Source: Ichthyophis bannanicus (Eukaryota > Chordata > Amphibia > Gymnophiona > Ichthyophiidae). From it: DNA of 64,000 bases. The stretch is taken from contig CM066033.1 in assembly GCA_033557465.1 (NCBI GenBank), positions 1,244,231,523 to 1,244,295,522 of the forward strand. The letters are read 5' to 3'. The position numbers and the translations under genes are program-made. Positions 9,661-19,400 of the stretch are shown here, in pieces (position 1 is the first letter of the stretch; every line of letters starts with the position of its first letter). The notes below the pieces were generated by a model that was given only the letters and a program-made list of their open reading frames with translations, searched no databases and was not told where the DNA came from.

Positions 9661-10037
9661 CATCAAGAGAGGTTTGCATATGAATAAGGCTCCCAGCTTG
9701 TACTTGGAAGATGAATCATTTGTTAAATGCTGAAATGCCTTTTTGAATAGTTGTTCACTAGATTTAATGATTCTTTTAATTAATACTTCTTTTACTTCTA
9801 TTAAGAAAACTACTACTTTAAAATAGAGGTAGATGAAAAATTAACGGCACTTAGAGTGACGATAAATTTGATGATGATCAGAAAGATGATTATGATATAC
9901 AGCAATTTAAAAAGGAAGTCAAGGATAAGAAATCAGAAAAATTGTATAGAGATGAGGACCATTATAGATAAGGATATGTATATCCCTGGTGTAAGAAGAA
10001 CCAGGGTGACAGAAAATGGTCGAGACAAAAATCAACC
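9661..10037. other. AT-rich flank left of D2, perhaps the 5' part of a Penelope-like element
   Basis: No defined gene. A frame at about 9860-10037 is rich in Lys, Asp and Glu (FKKEVKDKKSEKLYRDEDHY). D2 was inserted directly after it, and a Penelope-like element follows on the other side of D2. The two flanks may therefore be halves of one element, but this is inference. Confidence 0.35.
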
Positions 10038-10177
10038 TTTCCTAAGCGTCCCTCCAGTCCAGTCCCTTTCCTCTGGGTTGTTGCCCCCCTTCCAGCAGCT
10101 TGGAGACTGAGCACGTTATCATCTTGATGACCTTCTGTTATAAATGCCTTTGGTACCACCCACCAGATCCAGTATTG
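10038..10177. repeat. D2 left ITR
   Basis: It contains CCAGTCCAGTCCC, CCAGCAGCTTGGAGACTGAG and GTTATAAATG, and ends at CCAGTATTG. It is the reverse complement of 21480-21615. Immediately inside it lies CTCAGTCTCCAAGTAGCTGC, which also occurs in the right ITR. Confidence 0.8.
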
Positions 10178-10896
10178 CTCAGTCTCCAAGTAGCTGCAGG
10201 AAGTCAGTAAGCCAGAGATCAGGGTTTCTGGAGAGATGCGCAGAGAGTTAGGGGGGTTTTCTCCTCCTTAGTTTTCTTTATTTTAACTTTAATTTATCCC
10301 TGGCTATAGTTAAGAATGTTAAAGGGAGAAATTTCCTTCCCTTCTCCCTCCCTCTCCTCATCTTCTTTTCTTGAGATTCGGCTCCGGGAGGCTTTGGTTT
10401 TTTTTTTTTCTTTTTTAAAGAGGAGAGAGAGCCAGGGCACAAGCGGTTCCAGATCCTGCTGCGGAGGCAATTCGGCAATCTGCTGAAGAGGAGCCCACAG
10501 CCTGCTTATCCCGCCTCGTTGCCAAAGCCCTAGTGGTGGCTGAGCACGAAGGTGGGAAAGTGCGCCCCGACGGGGAAACGTCAAAGCCCACTGATTCGGG
10601 CAGCCGGAAGGAGTCCTCAGGAACGGCGCAGCACGCGGTGGCGAACCTGGCGCAGAGTGCAATTGGCCATGGGTTCATCGACCGCGTGTGTCGGCGGGGC
10701 CTGCCACCTCCGGGGATGGAAACAGTACAGCGGAGGTAGGTTCAAGGCTCAATTTCGTGCGGTTTTCAGTGCCGTGGCTATTTTTAGGCCCGAGTGTTGG
10801 GGGGCCTTTTTGGCTGCTGTTAGTATCTGATATACCCTTTCTCTTCCTTTTTTTTTTTTTTTTTTTTAATAAGTTTATTTCAGCGAGAGTGTCGTC

Positions 10897-12246
10897 ATGC
10901 CAACCAGACCGCTGTGTCTAGTCTGCGGAATCTGGCGGGGAACTGTCAGAGGTGGGCGTCTGCAGGGGTTTGCACAGTGGAGGCCGCCTCCGTGGAACAG
11001 GGCATCCAGGCCAGCATGTCCCAGGACCCTATGCCTCCTGTTTCTCAGGAGTCGGGGGACACTCTAGGCACAGGACTTGGGTCGGAATCTGCATTGCCCT
11101 TGGCCCCAGAGCAGACTGTTCCTCCCCATGTTCAGCCTGCATCTTCTGCTCCCCTGGGAAGCCTGACAGGGGGAGTTTTGGGGGAGTTCTCCCGAGAATT
11201 TGTTTTGCTGCTGCACAAGGATTTTTGTCTTCGGCAGCAGGGAGCGCTTGATCAAGGGGTAGCACAGGGCCCTGCGATCTCAAGGGCCTTAAGACCCCAG
11301 GAGGAGGATGCGGGCGTTCCGCCTAAATGGCCTAGACTGGGGAGTGAGGTTGCTCTCCACTCCTCTCTCTCAGAGGATCTGGAAGGGGAGACCTCTGAGT
11401 TGGGGGAGGACGAGGAAGAGCTGGAAGTAGGTGAAATTCCAGAAGAGGAGCAAGTGAGGATTGTGCGGGTCGTCCGCCGAGAGGAGTTAACCAGCGTTGA
11501 TCGGAGAGTCCTTGAAAGCCCTCAACATTGTCGCAGGTGCTTCAGCGGAAGAGGATCGTTGGAGGACCCGCTGATTCAGGCAGTGCGGAAGATACAGTTT
11601 TTTCAGTCCACCGAGTGGTACGGCAGATGATCCAGGAGGAGTGGAATCAGCCGGAGTCCAGTCTGAGGGGGTTGCGCTCTATGGCACGCCTGTACCCCTT
11701 ACTGGAGCTCGAGAGGGAGCTACTGCGATCACCCAGGGTGGATGCCGCGGTGTCAGCAGTCACCAAGAAGACAACCATACCAGTTGAGGGTAGTGCGGCC
11801 CTAAAGGATACCCAGGGCAGGAAGTTGGACACCTTGTTGAAGCAAGATTTTGATGTTAGTGCCCTGGCTCTACAAGCATCATTGTTCAGCGCGTGGGTAG
11901 CTAGGGTATGCCTGCGGTGGTCTCAACAGCTCCAGCTGTCTAGTGATCCACCAAGGGAATCTCCTGGGGAGGCGGCCAGAATTGAGTCTGGCGCAGCCTA
12001 CCTTGCGGACAGCCAGTATGATCTCATCAGGAGCTTGGCAAAGAATATGGCATCGATAGTGGCATTGCGTCAATACCTTTTGGCTCCGTAATTGGGCGGT
12101 GAATGGGTCGTCTTAAGGCTCGCCTTAGCAGACTCCCATTCAAGGGGTCATTTCTCTGCGAGGGGGCAGGGCTTCTGGGGGTTTTGGGGGACAGGTAGAG
12201 GTTTTGAGGCCTCTTCCTCCATCTCAGAGCCTAGGAAGCCACAATG
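10897..12246 (+). pseudogene. D2 gag-like ORF1, frameshifted
   Basis: The ATG at 10897 begins MPTRPLCLVCGIWRGTV, a version of the N-terminal Cys-x2-Cys motif found in the family. One indel near 10950 moves the frame to AGVCTVEAASVEQ. The frame then runs through FSREFVLLLHKDFC and the acidic stretch ELGEDEEELEVGEIPEEEQ. A second indel near 11590 leads into RQMIQEEWNQPESSLRGL, RVDAAVSAVTKKTTIPVEG and LADSQYDLIRSLAKNMAS. The C-terminal basic region before the TGA at 12244 is also broken. The family role is assumed to be RNA-binding/particle-forming, as in other DIRS ORF1 proteins. Confidence 0.75.
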
Positions 12247-13808
12247 AAGTGAGGGGGGGCCCAGGCGGAAGTTCTGCCAGTAGGGGGTGGTTACGGCAGT
12301 TCTTCTCCGCCTTGGCCCGGGTCACGTCCGATCAGTGAGTTCTGGAGTTGATTCAAGAAGGGTATGCACTTGAATTGGCAAGACCGGTTCTCCCATCTTT
12401 CATGCAGTCCCCTTGCAGATCTCTGGCTAAGATCGCGGCGGTGGAGGAAACCCTAGCCCGACTTCGGTTGTTGGCGGTCGTGCCAGTATCCAAAGACCAA
12501 TGTGGTTCGGGTTGATACTCCATACATTTTGTGGTGCCAAAAAAGGAGTGCTCCTTTTGCCTGATCCTCCATGTCCCTTACTTTTGAATGGAAACCTTAA
12601 AGTCAGTGATTGTGGCGGTGAGACAGGGAGAGTTTCTAACCGCTCTTGATCTCACAGAGGCGTATTTGCATATTCCCGTCAGACTCGCATCAACAGTCCT
12701 TGCGGTTTGCGGCGCCAAGCGGACACTTTCAGTTTCAAGTGTTGCCGTTCGGCCTAGCGATGGTGCCTCGGACCTCTACCAAGGTGATGGTCATGGTGGT
12801 GGCGGCGCTTCGCAAAGAAGGGATCCTGGTCCATCAGTACTTCGACTGGTTGATTCGGGCCAAGTCAGAGGAGGAAAGTTGGAAGGCAACGGACAGAGTG
12901 GTTGGACTCTTAAGGATCCTGGGATGGGTCATCAATCTGGCAAAAAGCAGACTGGTTCCCTCTCAGGAAAAGTATCTTGGGGCGAGATTCGACACTTGCA
13001 AGGGCAAGGTGTTCTTTCCAGAGCAGAGGGCGAAGGACCTTTGCCGTCTGATTCATCAGTTTCTGAACATGAAGGCACCCTCAGCTTGACGTTATCTTCA
13101 GGTGCTGGGAACCATGGCAGCAACCATCGACCTAGTCCCATGGGCCAGGGCACATATGCGTCTGCTTCAGAGGGCGCTTCTTTGTCGGTGGCCCTATCAA
13201 AGACGGGCTTTGTCAGTGAGGCTCCCCTGTCCTCTAGCAGCCAGGGAGGCGTTGCGGTGGTGGCTCCGTCCAGGCAATCTGCAGAGGGGGCATGCCCCTA
13301 GAGCCTCTGGAGTGGCTGCAGTTAACAACGGACGCTAGTCTGACTGGTTGGGGGACTCCACTGCGAGGGTCGCTTTGCCCTGGGGAAGCCCAGTGGTCCA
13401 ACAGATTGGAGTTGCGGGCGGTGGCTCTGGCTCTTGGGGCGTTTGAGCATTGGGTCCGCCAGAGGGCGGTCCGGGTGCTGTCGGTCAACATAACCACGGT
13501 AGCTTATATCAATCGGCAGGGTGGCACAAGCAGTCCTCCACTGGAGGAGGAGGCAGAGAGTCTGTTAGTCTGGGCCAAAGCCCATCTGGTGGCCCTGTCG
13601 GCTCTGTTGGCGCAACACGTGGCTGGAGTAGAAAATGTCATAGCAAGACTATCTGAACAGAGTCAGAGTGGATCATGTTGAATGGGAACTCTGTCAGGAG
13701 GTGTTCGACCAGGTGGTGCGCAGATGGGGACCTCCCGTCATGGATCTCATGGCTCGATGGGGGTTGGCCAAAGCGAGCCGCTTCTTCAGCAGAAGGAAAG
13801 AAAGGATG
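12247..13808 (+). pseudogene. D2 pol: RT, RNase H and start of MT, inactivated
   Basis: RT and RNase H are recognised in shifted frames: SGHFQFQVLPFGLAMVPRTS, WVINLAKSRLVPSQE, LQLTTDASLTGWG, NRLELRAVALALGAF. The RT active site, YLDDW in intact copies, reads YFDW here because three bases are missing, so one catalytic Asp is lost. In RNase H the LSDN motif is LSVN. The MT domain begins (VVRRWGPPVMDLMARWGLAK, FFSRRKERM) and is cut by D3 exactly after GGATG at 13808, resuming at 19401. The enzyme is certainly dead. Confidence 0.8.
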
Positions 13809-13947
13809 TTCCTTATCGTCACTTCAGTCCAGTCCCTTAACTTCTGGGGTTGCGCAACCCTTCCAGCAGCTTGGAGGCTGAGCCCATCATCCTTTTGATG
13901 ATGGTGGGGTATAAATACCCCTGGCACCACCCACTGGCACCAGTAAT
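13809..13947. repeat. D3 left ITR
   Basis: Reverse complement of 19232-19372 (TCAGTCCAGTCCCTTAACTT, GGTTGCGCAACCC, GGCACCACCCACTGGCACCA). It includes a small foldback ATCATCCTTTTGATGAT and the TATA motif. Confidence 0.88.
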
Positions 13948-13966
13948 CTCAGCCTCCAAGCAGCTG
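13864..13966 (+). promoter_or_regulatory. Probable D3 promoter: TATA core inside a foldback
   Basis: GGGGTATAAATACCCC at 13906-13921 is a TATA box within an almost perfect palindrome. It is flanked by complementary arms CAGCAGCTTGGAGGCTGAG (13864-13882) and CTCAGCCTCCAAGCAGCTG (13948-13966). A start ~30 bp downstream would fall near 13940-13950, at the inner edge of the ITR. D4 has GGTATAAATACC at the same place. Promoter function is inferred from position and motif only. Confidence 0.55.
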
Positions 13967-14819
13967 GAGGGTTCCTGTAAGCCAGAGTGCTTACGGGTTC
14001 TTTCCTAAGATTTAATTTAATTTGATGTAATTTTTAGGCTATCTTTTGCTTTCTTTTACTTTCTTTTCTGTTAGTACAGTACCTTTTGTGAGGGCTTGTG
14101 CCTTTAAGGCTCCTGTTCTTCTCCTCCTGCCCCCCCCCCCACTTCCTGCCTGCCTGCCGTCTTCAACCTCTGCTCTCTTGAGGCTCCAGAGGAGGGGGTT
14201 TTCCCGTGCTGCGGAGAGGTCCGTAGAACTCTCCTCCCGTGCACGCCGCGGCTGCGATCTTCTGGCCCAGCCACTACTGCCTCTCGCCGAAGCCCCCTAG
14301 GCGGCTGAGCGCTAGAGGCAGCACAGACTTCCTGCAGCGGCGTTTCCTTGCCTCGCGCTGCAGCCCCGAGGTGGCTAGGCGCTTGAGGCTGCTGCAGAGG
14401 ATAAACGCGGGTGTGGAGTGTCCCCCTCTACCGCGTCCCGGTAGGAAGGCCCTTAGCTTGGCGACGTTCTTCCTCCACCCGCAGGCCCGGCCTCCACGTG
14501 GCTGCAGCCTACCGCGTGGGAGTCGGCAGAGGACGGCTGGTTCCCTCGTGGCAACTGCTACGCGCTAGAACATCAAACTGCAAGTATCAGGATACAAACT
14601 TCTTTCCACCTGTACTTAATTTGATTTATTTTCATCGTAAATTTGAAGTTTTTGAAACTTTTCGGTGCTGTGTTTTTTCTTTCACGGCTGGAGGGGAGGG
14701 GAGTGCTTGGGAGCCTTAGGCATCACTTTATTTAATTAATTTAATTTCAATTTGTTTTATTTGATTTACATTTTAAGTTTGAATTTCTTTGAAATTGGGG
14801 GGGCTCTGTTCAAAGAGGA
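13967..14819. other. D3 5' leader
   Basis: Long untranslated leader before gag, GC-rich in the middle. It holds CCGAAGCCCCCTAGGCGGCT near 14290; similar wording (AGCC-C-GG-GGCTGAGC) is in the leaders of D2, D4 and D7. No credible ORF. Confidence 0.6.
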
Positions 14820-16323
14820 ATGACGGGCAAGCTACGGTGTCCTTCCTGTGGCACTCGTAGAGGGACGGCCTCAGAAGCAGGGGTCTGCAGGGGTTGTGCA
14901 GCAGAGGCTGCTTCCGTGGAGCAGGAGATCCACCTGAGCATGTCTCTAGCTCCTCAGGGGTCAGGGGACCTTCCAGAAGGGAGAAGGGATTCCCATTCTC
15001 CCCCGCCTTCGTCCTCAGAGGGTCCAGGCCCTTCCCAGTCTCTTCCCCTCTCTCTCCTTGGGGGCGGAGGGAGACTGGGGTCAATTTTCACCCGAATTTG
15101 TCCTGCTTTTGCACAAAGCCTACTGCTTACACAAGCAGGGCTCGGCGGAACCAGCAGCAGCGAGGGACAGCATGGACGCTGGTGCAGGGAACACTAGATC
15201 CCTTGAGCTGGGGCCCCCCCCCAAGCGAACTAGACTGTCGGGCAAGGAACCTGTTGACTCTCCGCCTCGGGATCTCCCTGAAGAGGATCTTTCGGACAAG
15301 GAAGAGATAGAGGTACGGGAGGAGCTTGAAGAGGGAGAGATCCCCGAGGAGGAGCAATCCCGCATAGTCAGAGTTTTTAGGCGGGAGGAGCTCCCGGCTT
15401 TAATAAGTGAGTCTTTAAAACTACTCAATATGGCGTCGGAGGCTCCAACAGATGAAGAAGCTCTGGAGGATCCGCTGATCCAAGCCATAAGGAAATCTCA
15501 GAAAGTGTTTCCAGTCCACAGAGTGGTCCGACAGATGATTCAGGAGGAATGGAATCAGCCGGAGTCTACCCTGAGAGGAGTACGTGCGATGTCTCGTCTA
15601 TACCCATTGCCGGAAACGGACAAGGACCTCCTGAAATCGCCTAGGGTGGACGCGGCGGTCTCAGCGGTAATGAAGAAGACTACTATACCGGTCGAGGGCG
15701 GCGCGGCCCTGAGAGACAGTCAAGATAGACTGGACACCCTGTTAAAACAGGCATTTGATGTTAGTGCCCTTGCCTTGCAGGCCTCCGTTTCGGGGGCTTG
15801 GGTGGCTAGAGCCTGTTTGAGATGGACTCAACAGCTGCAACTGGCTGACAGTCCTTCAGGCGTCTCCCAAGAAGTGGCGGCCAAGTTAGAGTCTGGTTCG
15901 GCCTTCTTAGCAGATAGCCAGTATGATCTTATTAGAAGTCTGGCGAAGAATATGGCCTCGGTTGTAGCAGCCAGAAGGTACTTGTGGTTACATAACTGGG
16001 TGGCGGATACTTCTTCTAAGGCGCGCCTGAGTCGACCTCCCTTCAAGGGGAAGCTGTTGTTTGGGGAAGACCTTGATAAGTTGGTAAAGGAGCTGGGAGA
16101 GTCGAAAGGGGGTAGGCTCCCCGAGGATAGACCAAGGCTGGGTTGTTGTTCGGCGCCGGTGCGGAGTCAGCCAAAGGACTTCCGTAGATTCCGGCAGCCC
16201 AGACTGAACCCTTTCCCCAGGGGCTGTTTTCCTTCCAGGGGTCAGAACTTCCGTGGGTTTCGCGGGGCAGGTAGAGGTTTTGGAGCCGCCTCCTCCTCCT
16301 CGACACCTAGAAAAGCACAATGA
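14820..16323 (+). CDS. D3 gag-like ORF1 (one frameshift)
   Basis: The ATG at 14820 opens a frame with a paired-cysteine motif, CPSCGTRRG and CRGCAAEAA, likely a zinc-binding head. A single indel near 15060-15080 (G-rich run) separates it from the main frame, 15058-16323 (421 codons). That frame holds FSPEFVLLLHKAYC, an acidic segment EVREELEEGEIPEEEQSRIV, FRREELPALI, the conserved block FPVHRVVRQMIQEEWNQPES, RVDAAVSAVMKKTTIPVEGG, LADSQYDLIRSLAKNMAS, KGKLLFGEDLDKLVKELGES, and a basic Gly/Arg/Phe-rich end (FRGFRGAGRGFG). It would bind element RNA and build particles; this is inferred from DIRS biology. Pol begins in the +1 frame with a short overlap. Confidence 0.8.
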
Positions 16324-16424
16324 GAAAACGGGGGTCCAGGAGGGAGTGCTGCCGGTGGGAGGTCGCTTAAGACAGTTCCTTCCCGCCTGGTCCCGAGTCA
16401 CATCCGATCAGTGGGTGTTAAGAG

Positions 16425-18824
16425 GTGATCCGAGAGGGTTACGCTCTCGAGTTCACAAAGAGAGTATCCCCTGCATTTATTCTGTCCCCTTGCGGTCCAC
16501 CAGAAAAGAAGGCGGCGGTGGAAAGCACCCTTTCGAGGCTCTTAGCGCTGGGAGCGGTGTTGCCGGTCCCACAAGACCAAAGAGGGGACGGTCGATACTC
16601 CATTTACTTTGTAGTTCCAAAGAAGGAAGGTTCGTTCTGTCCCATTCTGGATCTAAAGCAAATCAACCGCTGCCTCAAAGTTCCTCACTTCCGCATGGAA
16701 ACTCTGAGGTCCGTGATTGCGGCCGTTCGGCAGGGAGAGTTCCTTACATCCCTAGACTTGACGGAAGCATATTTACACATCCCGGTCAGAGAGTCTCATC
16801 AGCAGTTTCTAAGATTTGCCGTGCCAAGTGGCCATTTCCAGTTCCAGGCCCTCCCGTTCGGGCTAGCGACAGCTCCCAGGACGTTCACCAAGGTAATGGT
16901 GGTAGTGCCTGCGGCTCTTCGAAAAGAAGGAATCCTAGTCCATCCTTACCTGGACGATTGGCTGATTCGAGCAAAATCAGAAGAGGAGAGTCACGTGGCG
17001 ACAGCCAGGGTCGTGGATTTCCTCGAGAAATTGGAATGGGTCATCAATCGGGCGAAGAGCAGTCTAATACCCAACCAGGAGATCGAGTACCTCGGAGCTC
17101 GGTTCGACACCAGAAGAGGAAGGGTGTTCCTTTCGAAGCAGAGGTCAATCGACTTGAGAAATCTCGTTTCACGTTTTCTGTTAACAAGATGCCCCTCGGC
17201 CTGGCATTACCTTCAACTGCTGGGCACCATGGCAGCAGCAATAGAAATAGTCCCTTGGGCCCGGGCTCATATGCGTCCTCTCCAGCGTACCCTCTTGCGG
17301 CAGTGGTCACATCAACATCACCCCTTATCCAGACGGATTCACTGTCCTCCCCGGATCAGGAGGTCTCTGCGGTGGTGGACAAGCCAAAGGAATCTGGGCT
17401 GCGGGATGCCACTCGAGACCCCTCAGTGGACGCAGCTGACGACGGATGCGAGTCTAGCAGGCTGGGGTGCTCACTGCGGGGGACAATTCGCCCAGGGCCG
17501 CTGGACTCTGAGAGAATCGCAGTGGTCTATCAACAGGCTGGAATTGAGGGCGGTAACCTTAGCTCTCCGGGCTCTCGAGCTCTTGGTTCGTCAGAGGGCA
17601 ATCCGCGTCCTATCCGACAACGCTACCGCGGTGGCGTATATCAACCGTCAGGGAGGAACGAGCAGCCCGTCCTTGGAGAAGGAGGCAGATGTCCTCCTGC
17701 AGTGGGCAGAGAGCCATTTGCTAGCGCTGTCGGCGCAGCACGTGGCCGGAACAGACAACGTGACTGCCGATTACCTCAGCAGGTTCTTGAAGCGGGGCTA
17801 CTCGGGCTCAGTAATCTCAACCTTGTTGAGCGCTCGTAAGCGCTCCACCTGCCTTTCTTACGTGAGAGTGTGGTGTATCTTTGAAGCCTGGTGTTTAGAA
17901 CGTCGAATCAGGCCCCTCTCAGCATCAATCCCCGAGGTCCTGGAGTTCCTTCAGGCAGGTTTCGAGAAGGGTCTAGCGCCTAGCTCCTTGCGAGTCCAGC
18001 TGGCAGCTATCTCTTGCTATAGGGGGAAGGTCAGAGGCAAATGTCTGGGAGGACACTCAGATGTGGGCAGGTTTTTGAGAGCGGTTAGACTGTTATATCC
18101 CCAGCGAAGATCTGTTATCCCCCATTGGGTCCTCAACCTAGTTTTGAATGCCTTAGCTGGAGAACCTTTCGAACCGCTGAGGAAGTCCTTCCTAAAGGAC
18201 TTGACGCTAAAAACAGTATTTTTAGTGGCAATTTGCTCGGCCAGACGCGTTACAGAGCTTCAAGCCTTGTCGCCCCGACCTCCCTTTCTCTCCTTCTTTA
18301 GGGATAAGGTGGTCTTGCGTACAGTTCCGTCTTTCTTACCTAAGGTCATCTCTCCCTTTCATGTAAACCAGTCGGTTTCTCTGCCCTCTTTCGCGGTAAG
18401 GGATCAATCGGGGGACGGAGAGAAGCTTAGGCGCCTGGATGTGCATAGAGTGCTGAAGTACCTCGCCCGCACGGCACCTTTCCGGAAGTCAGAACGCTTA
18501 TTCGTTCAGTTTGGAGGGCCGCATAAGGGAGAAGCAGCGGCCAAGGCTTCCATTTCTAGGTGGATCAGAGAGGCGATTGCTTCGGCTTATCTCCTCAGAG
18601 GGAAGCAGGTCCCAGGAGGGCTTAGGGCGCACTCAACTAGAGCGCAGGCAACGTCCTGGGCGGAAAATAGTTTGGTGCCGCCACTAGACATTTGCAGAGC
18701 GGCTACCTGGTCGTCTCTCCACACCTTTACCAAGCATTATAGGCTAGATGTCCAAGGGGCGTTGGATGCCAGATTTGGCAGCGCGGTGCTTTGGTCCGGC
18801 ATAACAAACCCCTCCCAGATTTAA
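16425..18824 (+). CDS. RT - RNase H - tyrosine recombinase fusion, MT domain missing
   Basis: A single open frame of 799 codons. RT: GRYSIYFVVPKKEGS (~residue 60), LTSLDLTEAYLHIPV, FQFQALPFGLATAPRTFTK and the catalytic YLDDWLI (~174). RNase H: LTTDASLAGWG (~339), NRLELRAVTLALRAL, LSDNATAVAYINRQGG and TDNVTADYLSR (to ~451). In other copies an MT domain of ~140 residues follows in this frame and the YR lies in another frame. Here 440 bp are deleted relative to D4, so YLSRF runs straight into LKRGYSGSVISTLL of the YR. All YR signatures remain: SARRVTELQAL (~605), HSTRAQ (~735), LHTFTKHYRLD (Tyr ~771). A one-base insertion near 16420 separates ~35-50 upstream residues, which lie in the preceding frame, so the RT N-terminus may be lost. 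Start chosen as the first ATG after that break. Confidence 0.9.
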   Translation: MIREGYALEFTKRVSPAFILSPCGPPEKKAAVESTLSRLLALGAVLPVPQDQRGDGRYSIYFVVPKKEGSFCPILDLKQINRCLKVPHFRMETLRSVIAAVRQGEFLTSLDLTEAYLHIPVRESHQQFLRFAVPSGHFQFQALPFGLATAPRTFTKVMVVVPAALRKEGILVHPYLDDWLIRAKSEEESHVATARVVDFLEKLEWVINRAKSSLIPNQEIEYLGARFDTRRGRVFLSKQRSIDLRNLVSRFLLTRCPSAWHYLQLLGTMAAAIEIVPWARAHMRPLQRTLLRQWSHQHHPLSRRIHCPPRIRRSLRWWTSQRNLGCGMPLETPQWTQLTTDASLAGWGAHCGGQFAQGRWTLRESQWSINRLELRAVTLALRALELLVRQRAIRVLSDNATAVAYINRQGGTSSPSLEKEADVLLQWAESHLLALSAQHVAGTDNVTADYLSRFLKRGYSGSVISTLLSARKRSTCLSYVRVWCIFEAWCLERRIRPLSASIPEVLEFLQAGFEKGLAPSSLRVQLAAISCYRGKVRGKCLGGHSDVGRFLRAVRLLYPQRRSVIPHWVLNLVLNALAGEPFEPLRKSFLKDLTLKTVFLVAICSARRVTELQALSPRPPFLSFFRDKVVLRTVPSFLPKVISPFHVNQSVSLPSFAVRDQSGDGEKLRRLDVHRVLKYLARTAPFRKSERLFVQFGGPHKGEAAAKASISRWIREAIASAYLLRGKQVPGGLRAHSTRAQATSWAENSLVPPLDICRAATWSSLHTFTKHYRLDVQGALDARFGSAVLWSGITNPSQI

Positions 18825-18838
18825 ACCGCCCTGTTACA

Positions 18839-18945
18839 TCCCAGAAGTTAAGGGACTGGACTGAAGTGACGATAAGGAAGAAGTAATTAGTCCTTACCTG
18901 CTAATTAGTGTTCCTGAAGGAACTTCAGTCCAAGTCCCTGATCCC
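18839..18945. repeat. D3 internal complementary region
   Basis: Reads the reverse complement of the left end (GGGACTGGACTGAAGTGACG ATAAGGAA, to 18879) and then that of the right end (GAAGTAATTAGTCCTTACC, from 18880). The join gives the expected circle junction, ATTACTTC next to TTCCTTATCG. Confidence 0.9.
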
Positions 18946-19231
18946 GCCCGGGTAACATTGCAGGTGGCGGACCGAAGACAGGCTACGGAACAGTTTTGGG
19001 GGGTCTCTGGCTTAGGCCCCGCTCCAAGTAGCAGTCTGTGATAAGAGGTTCAGCTGGAAAGGGGGGAGGGCCTTCGCGGCCTCAGGAAAACCTCCTCCTC
19101 CTTTCTCCTTTTTCCTTTACCTCTTAATAAAAAAAAAAAAAAAAAAGTTTACGAGGTGTGTTAGTTATTGCAGTTGGTCAAATGGTTATAAGTTATTTAT
19201 TATCTTTCCTTTAAGTCTGCTTTTACAATAG
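18946..19231. other. D3 spacer between ICR and right ITR
   Basis: Non-coding, with a pyrimidine-rich run near 19090 and an A-run at about 19129-19146 after AATAA. The A-run could reflect a captured poly(A) or simple-repeat growth. No gene. Confidence 0.55.
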
Positions 19232-19400
19232 ATTACTGGTGCCAGTGGGTGGTGCCAGGGGTATTTATACACCACCATCATCAAAAGGAAGATGGGCTCA
19301 GCCTCCAAGCTGCTGGAAGGGTTGCGCAACCCCAGAAGTTAAGGGACTGGACTGAAGTTCCTTCAGGAACACTAATTAGCAGGTAAGGACTAATTACTTC
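19232..19400. repeat. D3 right ITR and right-end extension
   Basis: Reverse complement of the left ITR, then 30 bp unique to the right side: GTTCCTTCAGGAAC, TAATTAG, CAGGTAAGGA, CTAATTA, CTTC. It includes CTCAGCCTCCAAGCTGCTGG, a near copy of the sequence just inside the left ITR. Confidence 0.88.

Larger units (their letters stand above)
13809..19400 (+). mobile_element. D3: nearly intact DIRS copy without MT domain, nested in D2
   Basis: Element of 5,592 bp from TTCCTTATCG to ATTACTTC. The D2 sequence GGATG ends at 13808 and continues with TCGGAGGGCC at 19401, so the target site has no duplication, as expected for YR integration. ITRs, ICR, gag, pol and YR are all present. Only two one-base disruptions of the frames are seen (near 15065 and 16420). 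The MT domain is deleted. It is the best preserved family A copy in the window. Confidence 0.92.

Noticed and set aside
16253..17839. A 528-codon open frame overlapping the D3 RT
   Set aside because: Only its first ~55 residues match pol; the rest has no domain and mirrors the pol sequence in another frame. I keep it only as part of the open-frame observation.
13809..19400. Ngaro- or PAT-type element
   Set aside because: Those have split direct repeats; here the ends are inverted and an ICR joins both termini.
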